A stretch of DNA of 64,000 bases. Origin: Brevibacillus brevis (GTDB lineage Bacteria; Bacillota; Bacilli; Brevibacillales; Brevibacillaceae). Positions 51,759 to 61,368 of the stretch are shown here, piece by piece. Made by a program: the position numbers and the translations under genes. Below the pieces are notes generated by a model, which did no database searches, was not told the origin of the DNA, and was given only the letters and a program-made list of their open reading frames with translations. The stretch's first letter is position 1; every line of letters begins with the position of its first letter. Where the stretch lies: the NCBI RefSeq assembly GCF_031583145.1, contig NZ_CP134050.1:4453501-4517500 (forward strand), given 5' to 3'.

Positions 51759-52943
51759 CTACTCCATTTCCGCTAACGCCCGCAAGGCCAGATTGCGGAT
51801 CACGTTTTCATCCATCGGCGGATTGTGCAATCCAGCACGTACATCGCGATACATCCGCTCCAGCGGCAAAGAACGGGACAGGCTGGCCCCGCCCACGATC
51901 CGCATTGCCTTGTCCACGATTGAAATCGCATGGTTCGTCGCCACGTATTTCACCAACCCCAGCTCTGGAATCAGCTTCAGCCGCCCTGCCGGATCGGTAT
52001 CCCAGCGGTCGGCTATGGCATACATCAGATGACGGGCAACCAGCAGCTCCGATTCCAGGAGGCCAATTTGCTGCTGGACCGTCGGCAGATCGGCGATGGG
52101 AGACGGCAGACTGGCAGGATGGTACTGTTTGGCAAAGGAGACGGCGAAATCGCGCGCAGCATGCGCAATCCCCAAATAACAGGCAGGGATATGGAGAAGC
52201 CATGCGCTGGCATCACCGGACTCTTTCGGTTTTTGTCCTGCCGCATAGGAACGGATCAAGGCATCGTCCGGAACAAAAGCATTTTCCAAAATCACATCAT
52301 GACTTCCTGTTGCTCGCATCCCTAGCGTGTTCCATGTCTCCTCGATACGGATGCGATCCGAGGAACGAACCAGAAACTCCCCTATCTGTCCGCTTTCCGC
52401 CATGCTGGCCGAGACCAGAAACGTATCGAGGACCGGACTCAGTGTGCTGAAGGTCTTTCTGCCGGAGATGAGCCAGCCTCCGTCCGTTCTCACCGCTGTC
52501 GTCTGCGGTATTCCGCCGCGACTCGGACTGCCTGACGACCGCTCTGTCGAGAAATGGTTCAAGAGTGTTCCCTTTTCCACCACCTCTAGGCAAAACGATC
52601 GGAACAGTTCCTCAGGCCATGAACGAATCGTCCGGTAGTGCAGCACAAGGCCCATGTGCCAGCCGATCGACAAAGCGGTAGAACCGTCACCGCGTCCCAG
52701 TTGCTCTTGGATTAAAAGCAGTTCGTAGAGGGATATCTCGTCACCCCCATACTCGCGGGGGACTGTCAGCTTTACGTACCCCGAGTCCTTCAAATCCTTG
52801 AAATTCTCAAAAGGAAAGCTGCCATCCCGATCATGCAGAGGAGCCCTCTTGGCAAAACGCGCTGCCAGTTCAGCTGCTCTATCCACCAATTGCGCTTCCC
52901 TTTCGTTGCGAACAAATAAATCATCCCTTTTTTGTATCGTCAC
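51759..52943 (-). CDS. Acyl-CoA dehydrogenase family flavoprotein
   Basis: ACAD-fold enzyme of 394 residues with all three domains: N-terminal helices (FENFKDLKDSGYVKLTVPREYGG), the beta domain with FSTERSSGSPSRGG and ISGRKTFSTLSPVLDTFLV, and C-terminal helices. The usual catalytic Glu in the Y-E-G-T-x-E stretch is not seen; the end reads RMYRDVRAGLHNPPMDENV. This suggests an ACAD-like monooxygenase (DszC/SfnB-type) or an atypical dehydrogenase (YdbM-like). The GTG at 52943 has AGGAGG nine bases upstream. It is co-transcribed with the liv genes. Confidence 0.82.
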   Translation of the reverse strand: MTIQKRDDLFVRNEREAQLVDRAAELAARFAKRAPLHDRDGSFPFENFKDLKDSGYVKLTVPREYGGDEISLYELLLIQEQLGRGDGSTALSIGWHMGLVLHYRTIRSWPEELFRSFCLEVVEKGTLLNHFSTERSSGSPSRGGIPQTTAVRTDGGWLISGRKTFSTLSPVLDTFLVSASMAESGQIGEFLVRSSDRIRIEETWNTLGMRATGSHDVILENAFVPDDALIRSYAAGQKPKESGDASAWLLHIPACYLGIAHAARDFAVSFAKQYHPASLPSPIADLPTVQQQIGLLESELLVARHLMYAIADRWDTDPAGRLKLIPELGLVKYVATNHAISIVDKAMRIVGGASLSRSLPLERMYRDVRAGLHNPPMDENVIRNLALRALAEME

Positions 52944-52986
52944 ATTGTGCCACCTCCTATCTTTTCTTTCCAGCTGCCTGACCTCT

Positions 52987-53700
52987 CTAGCTGCGTACTT
53001 TTGCTCCGAGATAAGCATCCATCAGATTGCCGTTTTGACGAAGCTCCTCCGGGGTTCCCTGCATGACCACCTGCCCGGATTGAATAATATAAGCGCGATG
53101 GACATGGCGAAGTGCCAACTCCACGTTTTGTTCGACCAAGAGGATCGTCACGCCATTCTCGTGAATCTCACGGATCAAGCGGAACACGCTTTGCACCATC
53201 AGCGGCGCCAAACCCAGCGAGGGCTCATCGAGGATGAGAAAGCTGGGACGTGACATGAGCGCCCGGCCCAAGGCAAGCATTTGCTGCTCGCCCCCGCTCA
53301 TCAGCCCGGCCCGCTGTTTTTTCCGCTCCCGCAAAATCGGAAAGAGTTGGTAGACTCTCTCAAAATCCGCAGACAAATCCTGGTTCCTATGACGATATCC
53401 GCCCAGATGCAGGTTTTCTTCGACAGTGAGATCCCCGAAGACTCTGCGTCCTTCGGGGACGTGGCTAATGCCAATATGCGGAATGCGATCCGGTGCGGTC
53501 CTCGTGATGTCCTGACCATGAAACAGGATCTGGCCTTGCCGCGAAGGAACGAGTCCGGATATGCTTTTCATCATGGTAGATTTGCCCGCCCCATTGGCAC
53601 CGATCAGACCGACAATCTCCCCTTGGTTCACGGTCAGATTGACTCCTCGCACGACATCGCCCGATTCATAGGCGACATGCAAATTTCGCAGTTCAAGCAT
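52987..53700 (-). CDS. livF: Branched-chain-type ABC transporter ATPase LivF
   Basis: A 237-residue HAAT-family ATPase with Walker A GANGAGKS (about 37-44), signature MSGGEQQMLALGRAL and Walker B LILDEPSLGLAP, the LivF pattern. PEGRRVFGDLTVEENL is typical of LivF. The ATG overlaps livG by eight bases, with GGGAGGTGAGG upstream. Confidence 0.92.
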   Translation of the reverse strand: MLELRNLHVAYESGDVVRGVNLTVNQGEIVGLIGANGAGKSTMMKSISGLVPSRQGQILFHGQDITRTAPDRIPHIGISHVPEGRRVFGDLTVEENLHLGGYRHRNQDLSADFERVYQLFPILRERKKQRAGLMSGGEQQMLALGRALMSRPSFLILDEPSLGLAPLMVQSVFRLIREIHENGVTILLVEQNVELALRHVHRAYIIQSGQVVMQGTPEELRQNGNLMDAYLGAKVRS

Positions 53701-54472
53701 GGACCTCACCTCCCAGATAAGCTTCCCGGACCAAATCGCTTTGTCGCACTTCATCAGGCGTCCCGTCAAACAGCAATTTGCCATAGTCCAGCACATAGAT
53801 ATGCTCGCACAAGCGCATGATGACATCCATGTCATGCTCGATCAAAAAGACCGTCAGCTGATGCCTTTCCCATACCTGTTCGATCAGGTCGACCAGTTCG
53901 TGGCTCTCCTGCGGATTCATCCCCGCTGCCGGTTCATCGAGAAAGAGAATCTGCGGATCTGTCGCGAGGGCGCGCACGATTTCCAGGCGACGTTGATCGC
54001 CGTACGAGAGGTGCACCGCCTGACGATCCCGCTGCTCATACAGGGAGAAATCGCGCAATAGCTCGCTGGCCCTCTCCTTTATCCTCTTTTCCGCTGCGCG
54101 GTAACGGGATGAACCAAAGATACTCGTCAACAAACCGGTGTCCGCTTGACGATGCAGCCCAGCCATGACGTTTTCCATGACAGTCATCCCTTTGAAAAGG
54201 CGAATGTTTTGAAAGGTTCGCGCCACACCGCTGAGTGAAAAATCTTCCGGTTTTTTGCCGGTGAGAGGCTGTCCATTGATCTCAATCGTCCCTTTGGTCG
54301 GCTGAATCGCGCCGCTCAGCAAATTGAACAGCGTTGACTTTCCTGCGCCATTGGGACCGATCAGTCCGATGCGCTCTCCTTTTTTCAGCGTGAGAGAGAC
54401 CTCGTCGACCGCACGAACCCCGCCATAATATTTGCTGATCTGGGACGCTCTCAAAATGATGTCACGTTCCAT
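53693..54472 (-). CDS. livG: Branched-chain-type ABC transporter ATPase LivG
   Basis: A 259-residue HAAT-family ATPase with Walker A GPNGAGKS (about 36-43), VARTFQNIRLFKGMTVMENVMAGLH, the signature region LSYGDQRRLEIVRAL and Walker B ILFLDEPAAGMNPQE. The longer loop after Walker A distinguishes LivG from LivF. Pairs with livF; 35 bases after livM. Confidence 0.92.
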   Translation of the reverse strand: MERDIILRASQISKYYGGVRAVDEVSLTLKKGERIGLIGPNGAGKSTLFNLLSGAIQPTKGTIEINGQPLTGKKPEDFSLSGVARTFQNIRLFKGMTVMENVMAGLHRQADTGLLTSIFGSSRYRAAEKRIKERASELLRDFSLYEQRDRQAVHLSYGDQRRLEIVRALATDPQILFLDEPAAGMNPQESHELVDLIEQVWERHQLTVFLIEHDMDVIMRLCEHIYVLDYGKLLFDGTPDEVRQSDLVREAYLGGEVHA

Positions 54473-54507
54473 ACCTATATCCCCTCTCGTCGGTGGTTAC
54501 GCCCTTA

Positions 54508-55419
54508 TCAGGATGCCTTTTTGCCAAGAATCCCTTGCGGACGAAGCAGCAGGATCAGCACCAAAATGACACCGTACAGAAGCATCCGATAATCGGACAG
54601 GTCGCGCAGCAGCTCCGGCAGCGTAGAAAGGATAAAGGCGCCGAGCACCGGTCCCATCAGCGTAGACATGCCGCCAACCACGACCATCGCCAAAACCATG
54701 AAGGATTCCATCGGACTAAAGGTATCGTAGTTGATAAACGCCATGTAATGAGCAAAGAGGCTTCCAGCCAAACCAGCCAGGCCCGCAGAGAGCGTGAAGC
54801 CGAGCACCTTGTAACGCACCACCCGAATCCCGATAGTGGACGCCGCCACTTCGTCTTCGCGAATATAGTTGAATGCCCGCCCGATTGGTGATCGGTACAG
54901 ACGGGAAAGTCCGAGCAAAACCAGCACCAGGAGAACCAGCACAAAATAATACATCTTCACGTCGCTATCCAGTTCCGCGCCAAACAGGGAAGGGAACGGT
55001 ACGCCGGGGACGCCATTGGGCCCATTCGTGACGCTCTCCCAGTTCAGCATGATGACTTGCACGACAATTCCGAAGGCGAGCGTCCCCACGGACAAATAGT
55101 GCCCTTTTAATTTGAGGATGGGGATCGAGAACAAAAAGCCGATCAAGGCCGTCAGCAAAATAGCCGAGACAAGCCCTCCCAAAAACGGAAGCTCGACGCG
55201 AGTCGTCAAGAGAGCTGAAGTATACGCCCCGATCCCGAAGAAAGCGGCATGGCCAGCCGAGACCAGCTTGATTTGTCCGACGAGCATCCCCAGGCTAAGC
55301 GCCAAAATCGAAAAGATGCAGGAAATGACCCCGATACGGATCACATACGAGCTGGTAATCACGAAAGGCAGCAAAAGAAAGAGCAGCAGCAGAAGAGCAA
55401 GCGCGAGTTTTTTCTTCAT
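54508..55419 (-). CDS. livM: Branched-chain-type ABC transporter permease LivM
   Basis: A 303-residue permease with about eight to nine membrane segments. Family stretches: SLGMLVGQIKLVSAGHAAFFGIGAYTSALL and RSPIGRAFNYIREDEVAASTIGIRVVRYKVLGF. GGMSTLMGPVLGAFIL is the C-terminal conserved loop. Its GTG or ATG start overlaps livH by four bases. Confidence 0.92.
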   Translation of the reverse strand: MKKKLALALLLLLFLLLPFVITSSYVIRIGVISCIFSILALSLGMLVGQIKLVSAGHAAFFGIGAYTSALLTTRVELPFLGGLVSAILLTALIGFLFSIPILKLKGHYLSVGTLAFGIVVQVIMLNWESVTNGPNGVPGVPFPSLFGAELDSDVKMYYFVLVLLVLVLLGLSRLYRSPIGRAFNYIREDEVAASTIGIRVVRYKVLGFTLSAGLAGLAGSLFAHYMAFINYDTFSPMESFMVLAMVVVGGMSTLMGPVLGAFILSTLPELLRDLSDYRMLLYGVILVLILLLRPQGILGKKAS

Positions 55420-56297
55420 AGTTTCTCCTCCACCGACTTCCCGAGAATTCCATTGGGACGAATCAACAGCACACCGATAAGAATCGTCATCGCAATCGCA
55501 TCTTGATAGGCTACATTCACATACCCTGCGGTAAAGACCTCCAGCACGCCCAGAATCAGTCCGCCAAGGACAGCTCCGGTCATATTGCCTAAGCCGCCCA
55601 GCATGGAAGCAGCGAATGCCTTGAGCCCCATCGAAAATCCGAAAGACGGATAGATCGCACCGTACAGAGCGCCCACCAATACGGTCGCTGCCCCTGCAAG
55701 CGCGGACCCTACCGCAAAGGTAATCAGAATGATCATGGTCGGCCTGATTCCCATCATGCTGGCGGTTTCCGGATCGATCGCCGTCGCCCGAACCGCACGG
55801 CCAGTCCTTGTTTTATACAGCCAGTAGTTAAACAAAAAAACGATGACGACGCACGCAAGCAAAATGACGATGCGCACCCCGCTCATTTGGATCGAGCCCA
55901 GCTTGAAGTCGCCGATTCCGCTCTCCAAATGGTAGTTGATTTGCCCTGGCCCCCAGATGAGGATCGCCAGGTTTTGCAGGATCAATGACATTCCGATTCC
56001 GCTGATCAAAGGGATAATCTCGTTTGATTTGCGGTACGGACGAAATGCCACTCGTTCCACCCCCATCCCGATAACGGCCGCAATCGCCATCCCGAGCAGG
56101 ATGGCGATTGGCAGCGGCAGGGACCCGAAACCGAATACAGCAACGGAAATCACGAGATAACCGGAAAACATGAACACATCGCCGTGCGACATATGAAACA
56201 GGCGGAGTACGCCGAAAATGAGCGTAAAGCCTAAAGCGATGAGGGCGTAAACCCCTCCGAGCGCAAGCCCGTTTATCAGCTGTTCAAGCACAATCAT
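55416..56297 (-). CDS. livH: Branched-chain-type ABC transporter permease LivH
   Basis: A 293-residue permease with about eight membrane segments. LINGLALGGVYALIALGFTLIFGVLRLFHMSHGDVFMFSGY is the diagnostic LivH N-terminus. RAVRATAIDPETASMMGI and GLKAFAASMLGGLGNMTGAVLGG are the conserved cytoplasmic and late loops. It forms the channel with LivM. Confidence 0.93.
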   Translation of the reverse strand: MIVLEQLINGLALGGVYALIALGFTLIFGVLRLFHMSHGDVFMFSGYLVISVAVFGFGSLPLPIAILLGMAIAAVIGMGVERVAFRPYRKSNEIIPLISGIGMSLILQNLAILIWGPGQINYHLESGIGDFKLGSIQMSGVRIVILLACVVIVFLFNYWLYKTRTGRAVRATAIDPETASMMGIRPTMIILITFAVGSALAGAATVLVGALYGAIYPSFGFSMGLKAFAASMLGGLGNMTGAVLGGLILGVLEVFTAGYVNVAYQDAIAMTILIGVLLIRPNGILGKSVEEKL

Positions 56298-56327
56298 CTG
56301 TAACGCCCCAATCTGCCGTGCGGGCTC

Positions 56328-57497
56328 TTATTTCGCGATGACAAACTTGCCGTTTTCCACTACCAGGTTGTAGTACGGTTTGTTGATGTCATCCCGTTTG
56401 TCGTCAAATTTGATTTCGCCCGTGACAACAGGCAATCCATTGATTTTGGCCATCGCATCGCGGATGCCCTGGCGGGTTGGGCCGCCGTTCTTTATCCCTT
56501 CGAGAACAGCCGTGGTGGCATCATACGCAAGTGCATTGAAATAGCCGCCATCGTGAGCATACTTCTGTTTGAAATCGGCAACAAACTTTTTCACGCGCTC
56601 GTTATCCGCTTCCGGATAGAACAGGGAGTCCAAGCGAACACCTTCCACCACATCTTTCGCTTGCAGGAAACCGTCGGATGCGAATGGAGACGCGCCCATG
56701 AATTCTGCCTGGATGCCCATTTCCTTCGCTTGCTTGATGATGAGGACGCCTTCGTTGTACAGGCTGCCCAGGTAAATCAGATCAGGGTTCAAGCCCTTCA
56801 CTTTTGTCAGAGCCGCTGTGTAGTCAATGCTTTGTCCAGGCGGGTACGACTCATAGCCGACCACGTTTGCCCCGAATTCCTCCGCGTATTTTTTAAAGCT
56901 GGTCGCATTTGATTTGCCCCAATCCGAATTTACATAGAGCACTGCAATGTTTTTGTGCTTCAGCTTGTTGACTGCGTAATCCGCGAGGTTTTTCCCTTCG
57001 AGATCCTGGGTGGTGGAGCTGCGGAAAATCCACTCGTTCTCTTTCTTCGTGATATCAGGGTGCGATGCCGTCGGCGTGATCATCGGCACCTTGCTGCGGT
57101 TGTAAATCGGGATCCCGGCAAAGGTAGCAGAACTGCTCCAATGTCCGATCACCGCCACGACACTTTCATCCGATGAAAGCTTTTGGGCTACGTTTGCCGC
57201 TTCCTTGGGGTCGTTTTTGTCATCGCCCAGGACAATCTTGACTTTCCGGCCCTCATATCCGCCTTTTTCATTGAACTGTGAAACAGCCAGCTCAGCACCT
57301 TCTTGGAAGGCTTTGCCGTATTCGGCGCCGTCACCGCTCATGGGACCCGCAACGGCAATGACAATGTCGCCTTTATCGCTGCTGCCTCCCTGTCCGCTTC
57401 CGGTATCGCTTGCTGCTTTCTGTGAGCCGCATCCTGCCAGCACCAGCAGAGACAATGCGACGAGTGCAGACGATGCAAAAGGCCATTTCTTTTTCAT
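56328..57497 (-). CDS. Liv-type substrate-binding lipoprotein
   Basis: A 389-residue extracellular binding lipoprotein (Peripla_BP_6 type). Lipobox LVLAGC (Cys23) and a Gly/Ser linker precede the fold. AVAGPMSGDGAEYGKAFQEGAELAVSQFNEKGG (about 50-82) is the HAAT-binding start, and IGHWSSSATFAGIPIYNRSKVPMITPTASHPDI lines the cleft. Relatives bind branched-chain amino acids, but also aromatic acids, amides and urea. The catabolic neighbours suggest a carboxylic acid ligand rather than an amino acid (inference). Confidence 0.88.
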   Translation of the reverse strand: MKKKWPFASSALVALSLLVLAGCGSQKAASDTGSGQGGSSDKGDIVIAVAGPMSGDGAEYGKAFQEGAELAVSQFNEKGGYEGRKVKIVLGDDKNDPKEAANVAQKLSSDESVVAVIGHWSSSATFAGIPIYNRSKVPMITPTASHPDITKKENEWIFRSSTTQDLEGKNLADYAVNKLKHKNIAVLYVNSDWGKSNATSFKKYAEEFGANVVGYESYPPGQSIDYTAALTKVKGLNPDLIYLGSLYNEGVLIIKQAKEMGIQAEFMGASPFASDGFLQAKDVVEGVRLDSLFYPEADNERVKKFVADFKQKYAHDGGYFNALAYDATTAVLEGIKNGGPTRQGIRDAMAKINGLPVVTGEIKFDDKRDDINKPYYNLVVENGKFVIAK

Positions 57498-57553
57498 TGG
57501 TTTCTCCCCCAGATGGTTGTAAATAGTTTGATGGTTGGATTAAATTCGTCGGC

Positions 57554-57955
57554 TTACTGCGTGCTGTATAGCGCTCTGCCCACCGCTATTTTTTGTCCCG
57601 CATCATTTTCCACCACAATGTCGCTGATGCCCAGCGTACGGCCATTTTTGACGATGGTTGCCGTCGCGATGAGGTCCTCCTTGCGCCCCGGACGCAAGTA
57701 ATCGACCCGCAAATCCACCGTCGGAAGTCCTCTTCCATGTACGCTGATGAGGGCAAAGTCACCGGCAATATCGATCAGTGAGGCAATCACGCCGCCGTGG
57801 ATATAGCTGTCCGCCTCATCTCCCAAGAGCTCTTCGCGGAATGGCAGCCTGAGCTTGACATACCCTTCCTCCACTGCCTCCAGTGAAAGTTGGAGAAATT
57901 GATGGTAACGCGGACGCTGCAAGATCTGGAGAAATCGTTCACGATCCACTGACAT
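57554..57955 (-). CDS. PaaI family hotdog thioesterase
   Basis: A 133-residue single hotdog domain. SYIHGGVIASLIDIAGDFALIS (about 56-77) holds the catalytic Asp/Gly HGG motif and helix; TVDLRVDYLRPGR is the central strand. PaaI-type enzymes release free CoA from dead-end acyl-CoA intermediates during degradation of aromatic or other acids. The start lies 17 bases inside the ligase gene. A gap of 56 bases to the lipoprotein gene shows no terminator. Confidence 0.87.
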   Translation of the reverse strand: MSVDRERFLQILQRPRYHQFLQLSLEAVEEGYVKLRLPFREELLGDEADSYIHGGVIASLIDIAGDFALISVHGRGLPTVDLRVDYLRPGRKEDLIATATIVKNGRTLGISDIVVENDAGQKIAVGRALYSTQ

Positions 57956-59510
57956 GGCGGTCCCCCCTTTCTTCTGCGATCATCTCTACGAGTGCTGCCT
58001 TGTTGATCTTGCCTGTGCCATTGAGCGGCATTTCGTCGAGAAACACCACTTGGCGGGGATGGCTGTATGCCGGACCGTTCCGGATGTAATACTCTTTAAC
58101 GGACTGTTCCGTTAAAGTAGACAGTCGTACCGTTTTTACAAAGGCGACCGGCACCTTCCCTTTCATCTCATGGGCAATGGCCACTACGCATACGTCCTCA
58201 ATTTCGGGGTGGCGCAGCAAAATGTTTTCGATTTCCTTGGGGTACGCGTTTTCCCCGCCGATGATCATCATGTCGTCTTTGCGGCCCACGATGTAGCCGT
58301 ATCCATCCTCGTCCAATCGCACCAGATCGCCGGTTTTCAGCCAGCCATCCTCTGAAATGCGCTCCCTGGACAACTGAGGCAAATTCCAATACCCTTTCGC
58401 TACCCCAGGGTTTTTGACCCAGAGCTCTCCCACTTCGCCGGCTGGCAGCACCCGGTTAGACCCATCCGTGCTGACGACCCTGACTTCGCTATCCGGAAGC
58501 GGCAACCCGGCGGAGCCTTGCTTGTGGATGCCCCATCTCGGCGATACAAGTACCTGTGGTCCGCCCTCCGTCAAGCCGTATGCCTCCAGGATCGCGACAC
58601 CCAATCGCTCCCGCAGCTCGGATACGAGCTCAGGTGGCACTTCCGAGGAACCGCAAATGATGAAACGCAGGGACGATAAATCGTAACGCGGCTCTTCCTT
58701 TACATGGGCGAGCAGCATCTTGTACATGGCCGGAACGCCTGTCGTATAAGTGCATCGGTGTTGATGAATTGCGGCCGCCACCTCCGCCGGTTCAAATCGA
58801 GGGAGAATCACCATGGACGCCCCGGCCATCAGGACTGGTTTCACCGCGTTGATCATGGCGTTTTTGTGGTACATCGGCACGGCTACCAGTGCACGGTCAT
58901 CCCGGTCCAGCATGATCACTTTGCGATTGGTATCGGCATTCCACCATTGCCCGCCGTGTGTCAGCATGCAGCCCTTGGGGTTCCCCGTCGAACCGGATGT
59001 GTAAATCAACAGGCACAGATCGTCGCTTGCCATTGGTACGATCGAAAGCGAGACGGGCATGTGTGCCACCAATCGGTCATAGCTGTGAGCAAAGGGAAAC
59101 GACCGGGTATCGCTAGCTGCAAACAAATGATCGAGCGCTGTCGCATCCGTCAATTCTGCCGCTTTTTCCGCCATCGTCTCATGGAATACGAGGACCTTTG
59201 CTCCGCTATCACGCAGAATATAGGTCAAAGCTTCATTTCCCAGCTTGATGTTCAACGGCAATGGCACAGCGCCGATTCGCATCAAGCCGAAGCAGATTTC
59301 CAGGTAGCGAATATCGTTTGGGAACAGAATCGCGACACGATCTCCCTTTCGGACGCCATATCGCTGAAACAGCTGTCCCGCTTGATTCATTCGTTGATCA
59401 AGCTGGCGGTAGGTCAATTCGATCCCTTCCGAAATGACTGCTGTCTTGTCAGGGGACAAAAGCATGGCCTCGTACGTCAGTTCTCCAAAGTTTCCAGAAG
59501 GGGTACTCAC
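57939..59510 (-). CDS. Acyl-CoA ligase (AMP-binding, ANL family)
   Basis: ATP-dependent carboxylate-CoA ligase, 523 residues. P-loop-like LLIYTSGSTGNPKGCMLTH (about 168-186), EAYGLTEGGPQ (about 312-322), the WLKTGDLVRLDEDGYGYIVGRKDD hinge region and C-terminal Lys in PLNGTGKINKAAL are all intact. This makes it the probable entry step of the pathway, activating the imported acid. The substrate cannot be deduced; medium-chain or aromatic acids are both possible. The start overlaps the preceding gene by four bases. Confidence 0.92.
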   Translation of the reverse strand: MSTPSGNFGELTYEAMLLSPDKTAVISEGIELTYRQLDQRMNQAGQLFQRYGVRKGDRVAILFPNDIRYLEICFGLMRIGAVPLPLNIKLGNEALTYILRDSGAKVLVFHETMAEKAAELTDATALDHLFAASDTRSFPFAHSYDRLVAHMPVSLSIVPMASDDLCLLIYTSGSTGNPKGCMLTHGGQWWNADTNRKVIMLDRDDRALVAVPMYHKNAMINAVKPVLMAGASMVILPRFEPAEVAAAIHQHRCTYTTGVPAMYKMLLAHVKEEPRYDLSSLRFIICGSSEVPPELVSELRERLGVAILEAYGLTEGGPQVLVSPRWGIHKQGSAGLPLPDSEVRVVSTDGSNRVLPAGEVGELWVKNPGVAKGYWNLPQLSRERISEDGWLKTGDLVRLDEDGYGYIVGRKDDMMIIGGENAYPKEIENILLRHPEIEDVCVVAIAHEMKGKVPVAFVKTVRLSTLTEQSVKEYYIRNGPAYSHPRQVVFLDEMPLNGTGKINKAALVEMIAEERGDRHVSGS

Positions 59511-60484
59511 GGCGTGACAATCACCTTCCCAAAGATTTCACGCTCTTCGATGACGCGATGCGCTTCCCGAATCTCTTCCAAAGGAAGGATGCGGTCGATT
59601 ACAGGGATCAGTTTTTTGGAGCGTACGAGGGAGAGCAGCTGTTCCAAATCGCTTCTTTCCCACCCGTTAGAGCCCAGAAGCGCCAGCTCACGGACCCATA
59701 CGTAGCGCAGGTCGGTCGCTGCTTCAAATCCGGTGGTCGCCCCGCACGTCAGGACGCGACCGCCCTTTTTCGTCGCCAGTATGCTTTTGGGCCATGTGTC
59801 TTTTCCGGTGTAATCGACGACCACGTCGACCCCTTTCTTGCCGCTGATCCGCCACGCTTCCTTCGAGAAATCTTCTTTGTTGTAGTTGATCACGTAATCC
59901 GCGCCGAGCTGCTTCAATTTCTCCAGCTTTTCATCCGAGCCCGCCGCTGCAATCACCGTCGCGCCGGCCAGTTTGGCGATCTGTACGGCAGCCGTTCCAA
60001 CCCCGCCGCTGGCGCCCAGAATCAAAACGGTTTCATTCAGCTTGATCTGTCCTCTCGTGATTAGCATCCGCCATGCCGTGCCGTACGCGATCGGCAAAGC
60101 CGCAGCCTCTTCAAAGGAGACGTCTTCCGGCAGCGGGATGCAATTGACCGCAGGAACTTTGACATATTCAGCCAAGCCGCCGGTAAAGTCCTCACCCAAT
60201 GCCTGGCCGTGCACGAGCGGGTCGATCAGCACGCGGTCGCCTACCTTCACATTCGTCACATCGGCCCCGACCTCTGCGATCACGCCGGATACGTCACCGC
60301 CAGAAATATGCGGCAATTCGAGATGCCTGCCCGGAATGCCCCGTCGAACAAAAATATCCAAGTGATTGAGCCCGCATGCTTTCACGGAAATAATCACTTC
60401 GCCTGACGCCGGCTCTGGCTTTGGATACTCTCCTACCTGCAAGTTGCTGCGATCTCCGTGCTGTACAATCAGCGCTGCTTTCAT
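59507..60484 (-). CDS. Quinone-oxidoreductase-like MDR family enzyme
   Basis: A 325-residue NADPH-dependent medium-chain reductase. N-terminal GroES-like domain with ACGLNHLDIFVRRG; Rossmann part with LILGASGGVGTAAVQIAKLAG (about 153-173). The structural zinc loop of alcohol dehydrogenases (Cys-x2-Cys-x2-Cys) is replaced by PLVHGQALGEDFTGGLAEY, so structural zinc is absent and a quinone or enoyl reductase role is more likely. It overlaps both neighbours by four bases. Confidence 0.88.
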   Translation of the reverse strand: MKAALIVQHGDRSNLQVGEYPKPEPASGEVIISVKACGLNHLDIFVRRGIPGRHLELPHISGGDVSGVIAEVGADVTNVKVGDRVLIDPLVHGQALGEDFTGGLAEYVKVPAVNCIPLPEDVSFEEAAALPIAYGTAWRMLITRGQIKLNETVLILGASGGVGTAAVQIAKLAGATVIAAAGSDEKLEKLKQLGADYVINYNKEDFSKEAWRISGKKGVDVVVDYTGKDTWPKSILATKKGGRVLTCGATTGFEAATDLRYVWVRELALLGSNGWERSDLEQLLSLVRSKKLIPVIDRILPLEEIREAHRVIEEREIFGKVIVTP

Positions 60485-61320
60485 TCTCCATGTCCCCTCT
60501 CGTCATTCGCTATCGATTTGCATTCATAGGTGGCTCCAAACAAGTGGATGCTGCGGTCTCGGGTAGACCCGATCGCTTCAAGAGCGAATGGTGTTTCTCC
60601 CTGTGTATCGAGAATCTCCGTCACTGCTCCATTACCTGTCGGACTGCAAAACACCAGATTTCCCCCTGGCAGCTGAAGCGTTTTGCATGCCGCATGCAAG
60701 CTCTCATCGTGATATGTCTCACCAGCCTCCAAGCCAAACCAGTTGCTCCATTGCTGCACACAGCGGTCAAGATCTTTCACAGCAAACTTCACCGCCCCAA
60801 GAGAAAGCTGCCCAATCGAATGCGGCGCAATGACGCCGCGCTCTTGTAAATCCATCCGTCTCTCTGCATCCGATTCCCCCCATTGGATGAAAAAGGGAAG
60901 CGAAAGCGCAGAATCTTCTGACTCGACAAACAGCATCGACCATTCCAGATGCTTGCCATCCGGACGAACGCGGCTGCCTAGAAATGGTCCGATCACGTGA
61001 AGCCCCCGCTCCTTCAGTTGGCTGGCAGTACGCACAATATCTTTTGTCCGCAAAGCGATCCGGGCAAACCCCTCCTGATTCGGCAGACGCCTCGCGCTAT
61101 CGCGAACAAGCAGGTTTTCCTGCTCCGCTTCCGCCAGCGTCCGATTAAAAATGCCTAGAAACTCGATATAGCTCAAATCAAAGTAACAAAGTGAGTTGTA
61201 GGTCCCCCAGTTGGCATGCCGCCCGCCCTCAAGCGCATGAAGACCATGTGCCCGAAAATGTGCAGCCGCTTCAACAGGATCTTGAACCAGATGAACAATA
61301 TGGTCAAAAGCGAGTTCCAT
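60481..61320 (-). CDS. VOC family protein (glyoxalase-like domain)
   Basis: A 279-residue two-half VOC protein. The first half (about 1-125) starts FDHIVHLVQDPVEAAAHFRAHGLHALEGGRHANWGTYN, the pattern of the glyoxalase-like (PF13468-type) family. The second half (about 170-279) has AVKFAVKDLDRCVQQWSNWFGLEAGETY. It may be a dioxygenase-like or isomerase enzyme of the pathway, or a binding protein. The ATG at 61320 has GGGAGGTG five bases upstream. First gene of the operon, 49 bases after the -10. Confidence 0.8.
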   Translation of the reverse strand: MELAFDHIVHLVQDPVEAAAHFRAHGLHALEGGRHANWGTYNSLCYFDLSYIEFLGIFNRTLAEAEQENLLVRDSARRLPNQEGFARIALRTKDIVRTASQLKERGLHVIGPFLGSRVRPDGKHLEWSMLFVESEDSALSLPFFIQWGESDAERRMDLQERGVIAPHSIGQLSLGAVKFAVKDLDRCVQQWSNWFGLEAGETYHDESLHAACKTLQLPGGNLVFCSPTGNGAVTEILDTQGETPFALEAIGSTRDRSIHLFGATYECKSIANDERGHGE

Positions 61321-61368
61321 TCCGTCACCTCCCGTTTCTTTTTTCATCAGTCCGCTAATTACTTATAA

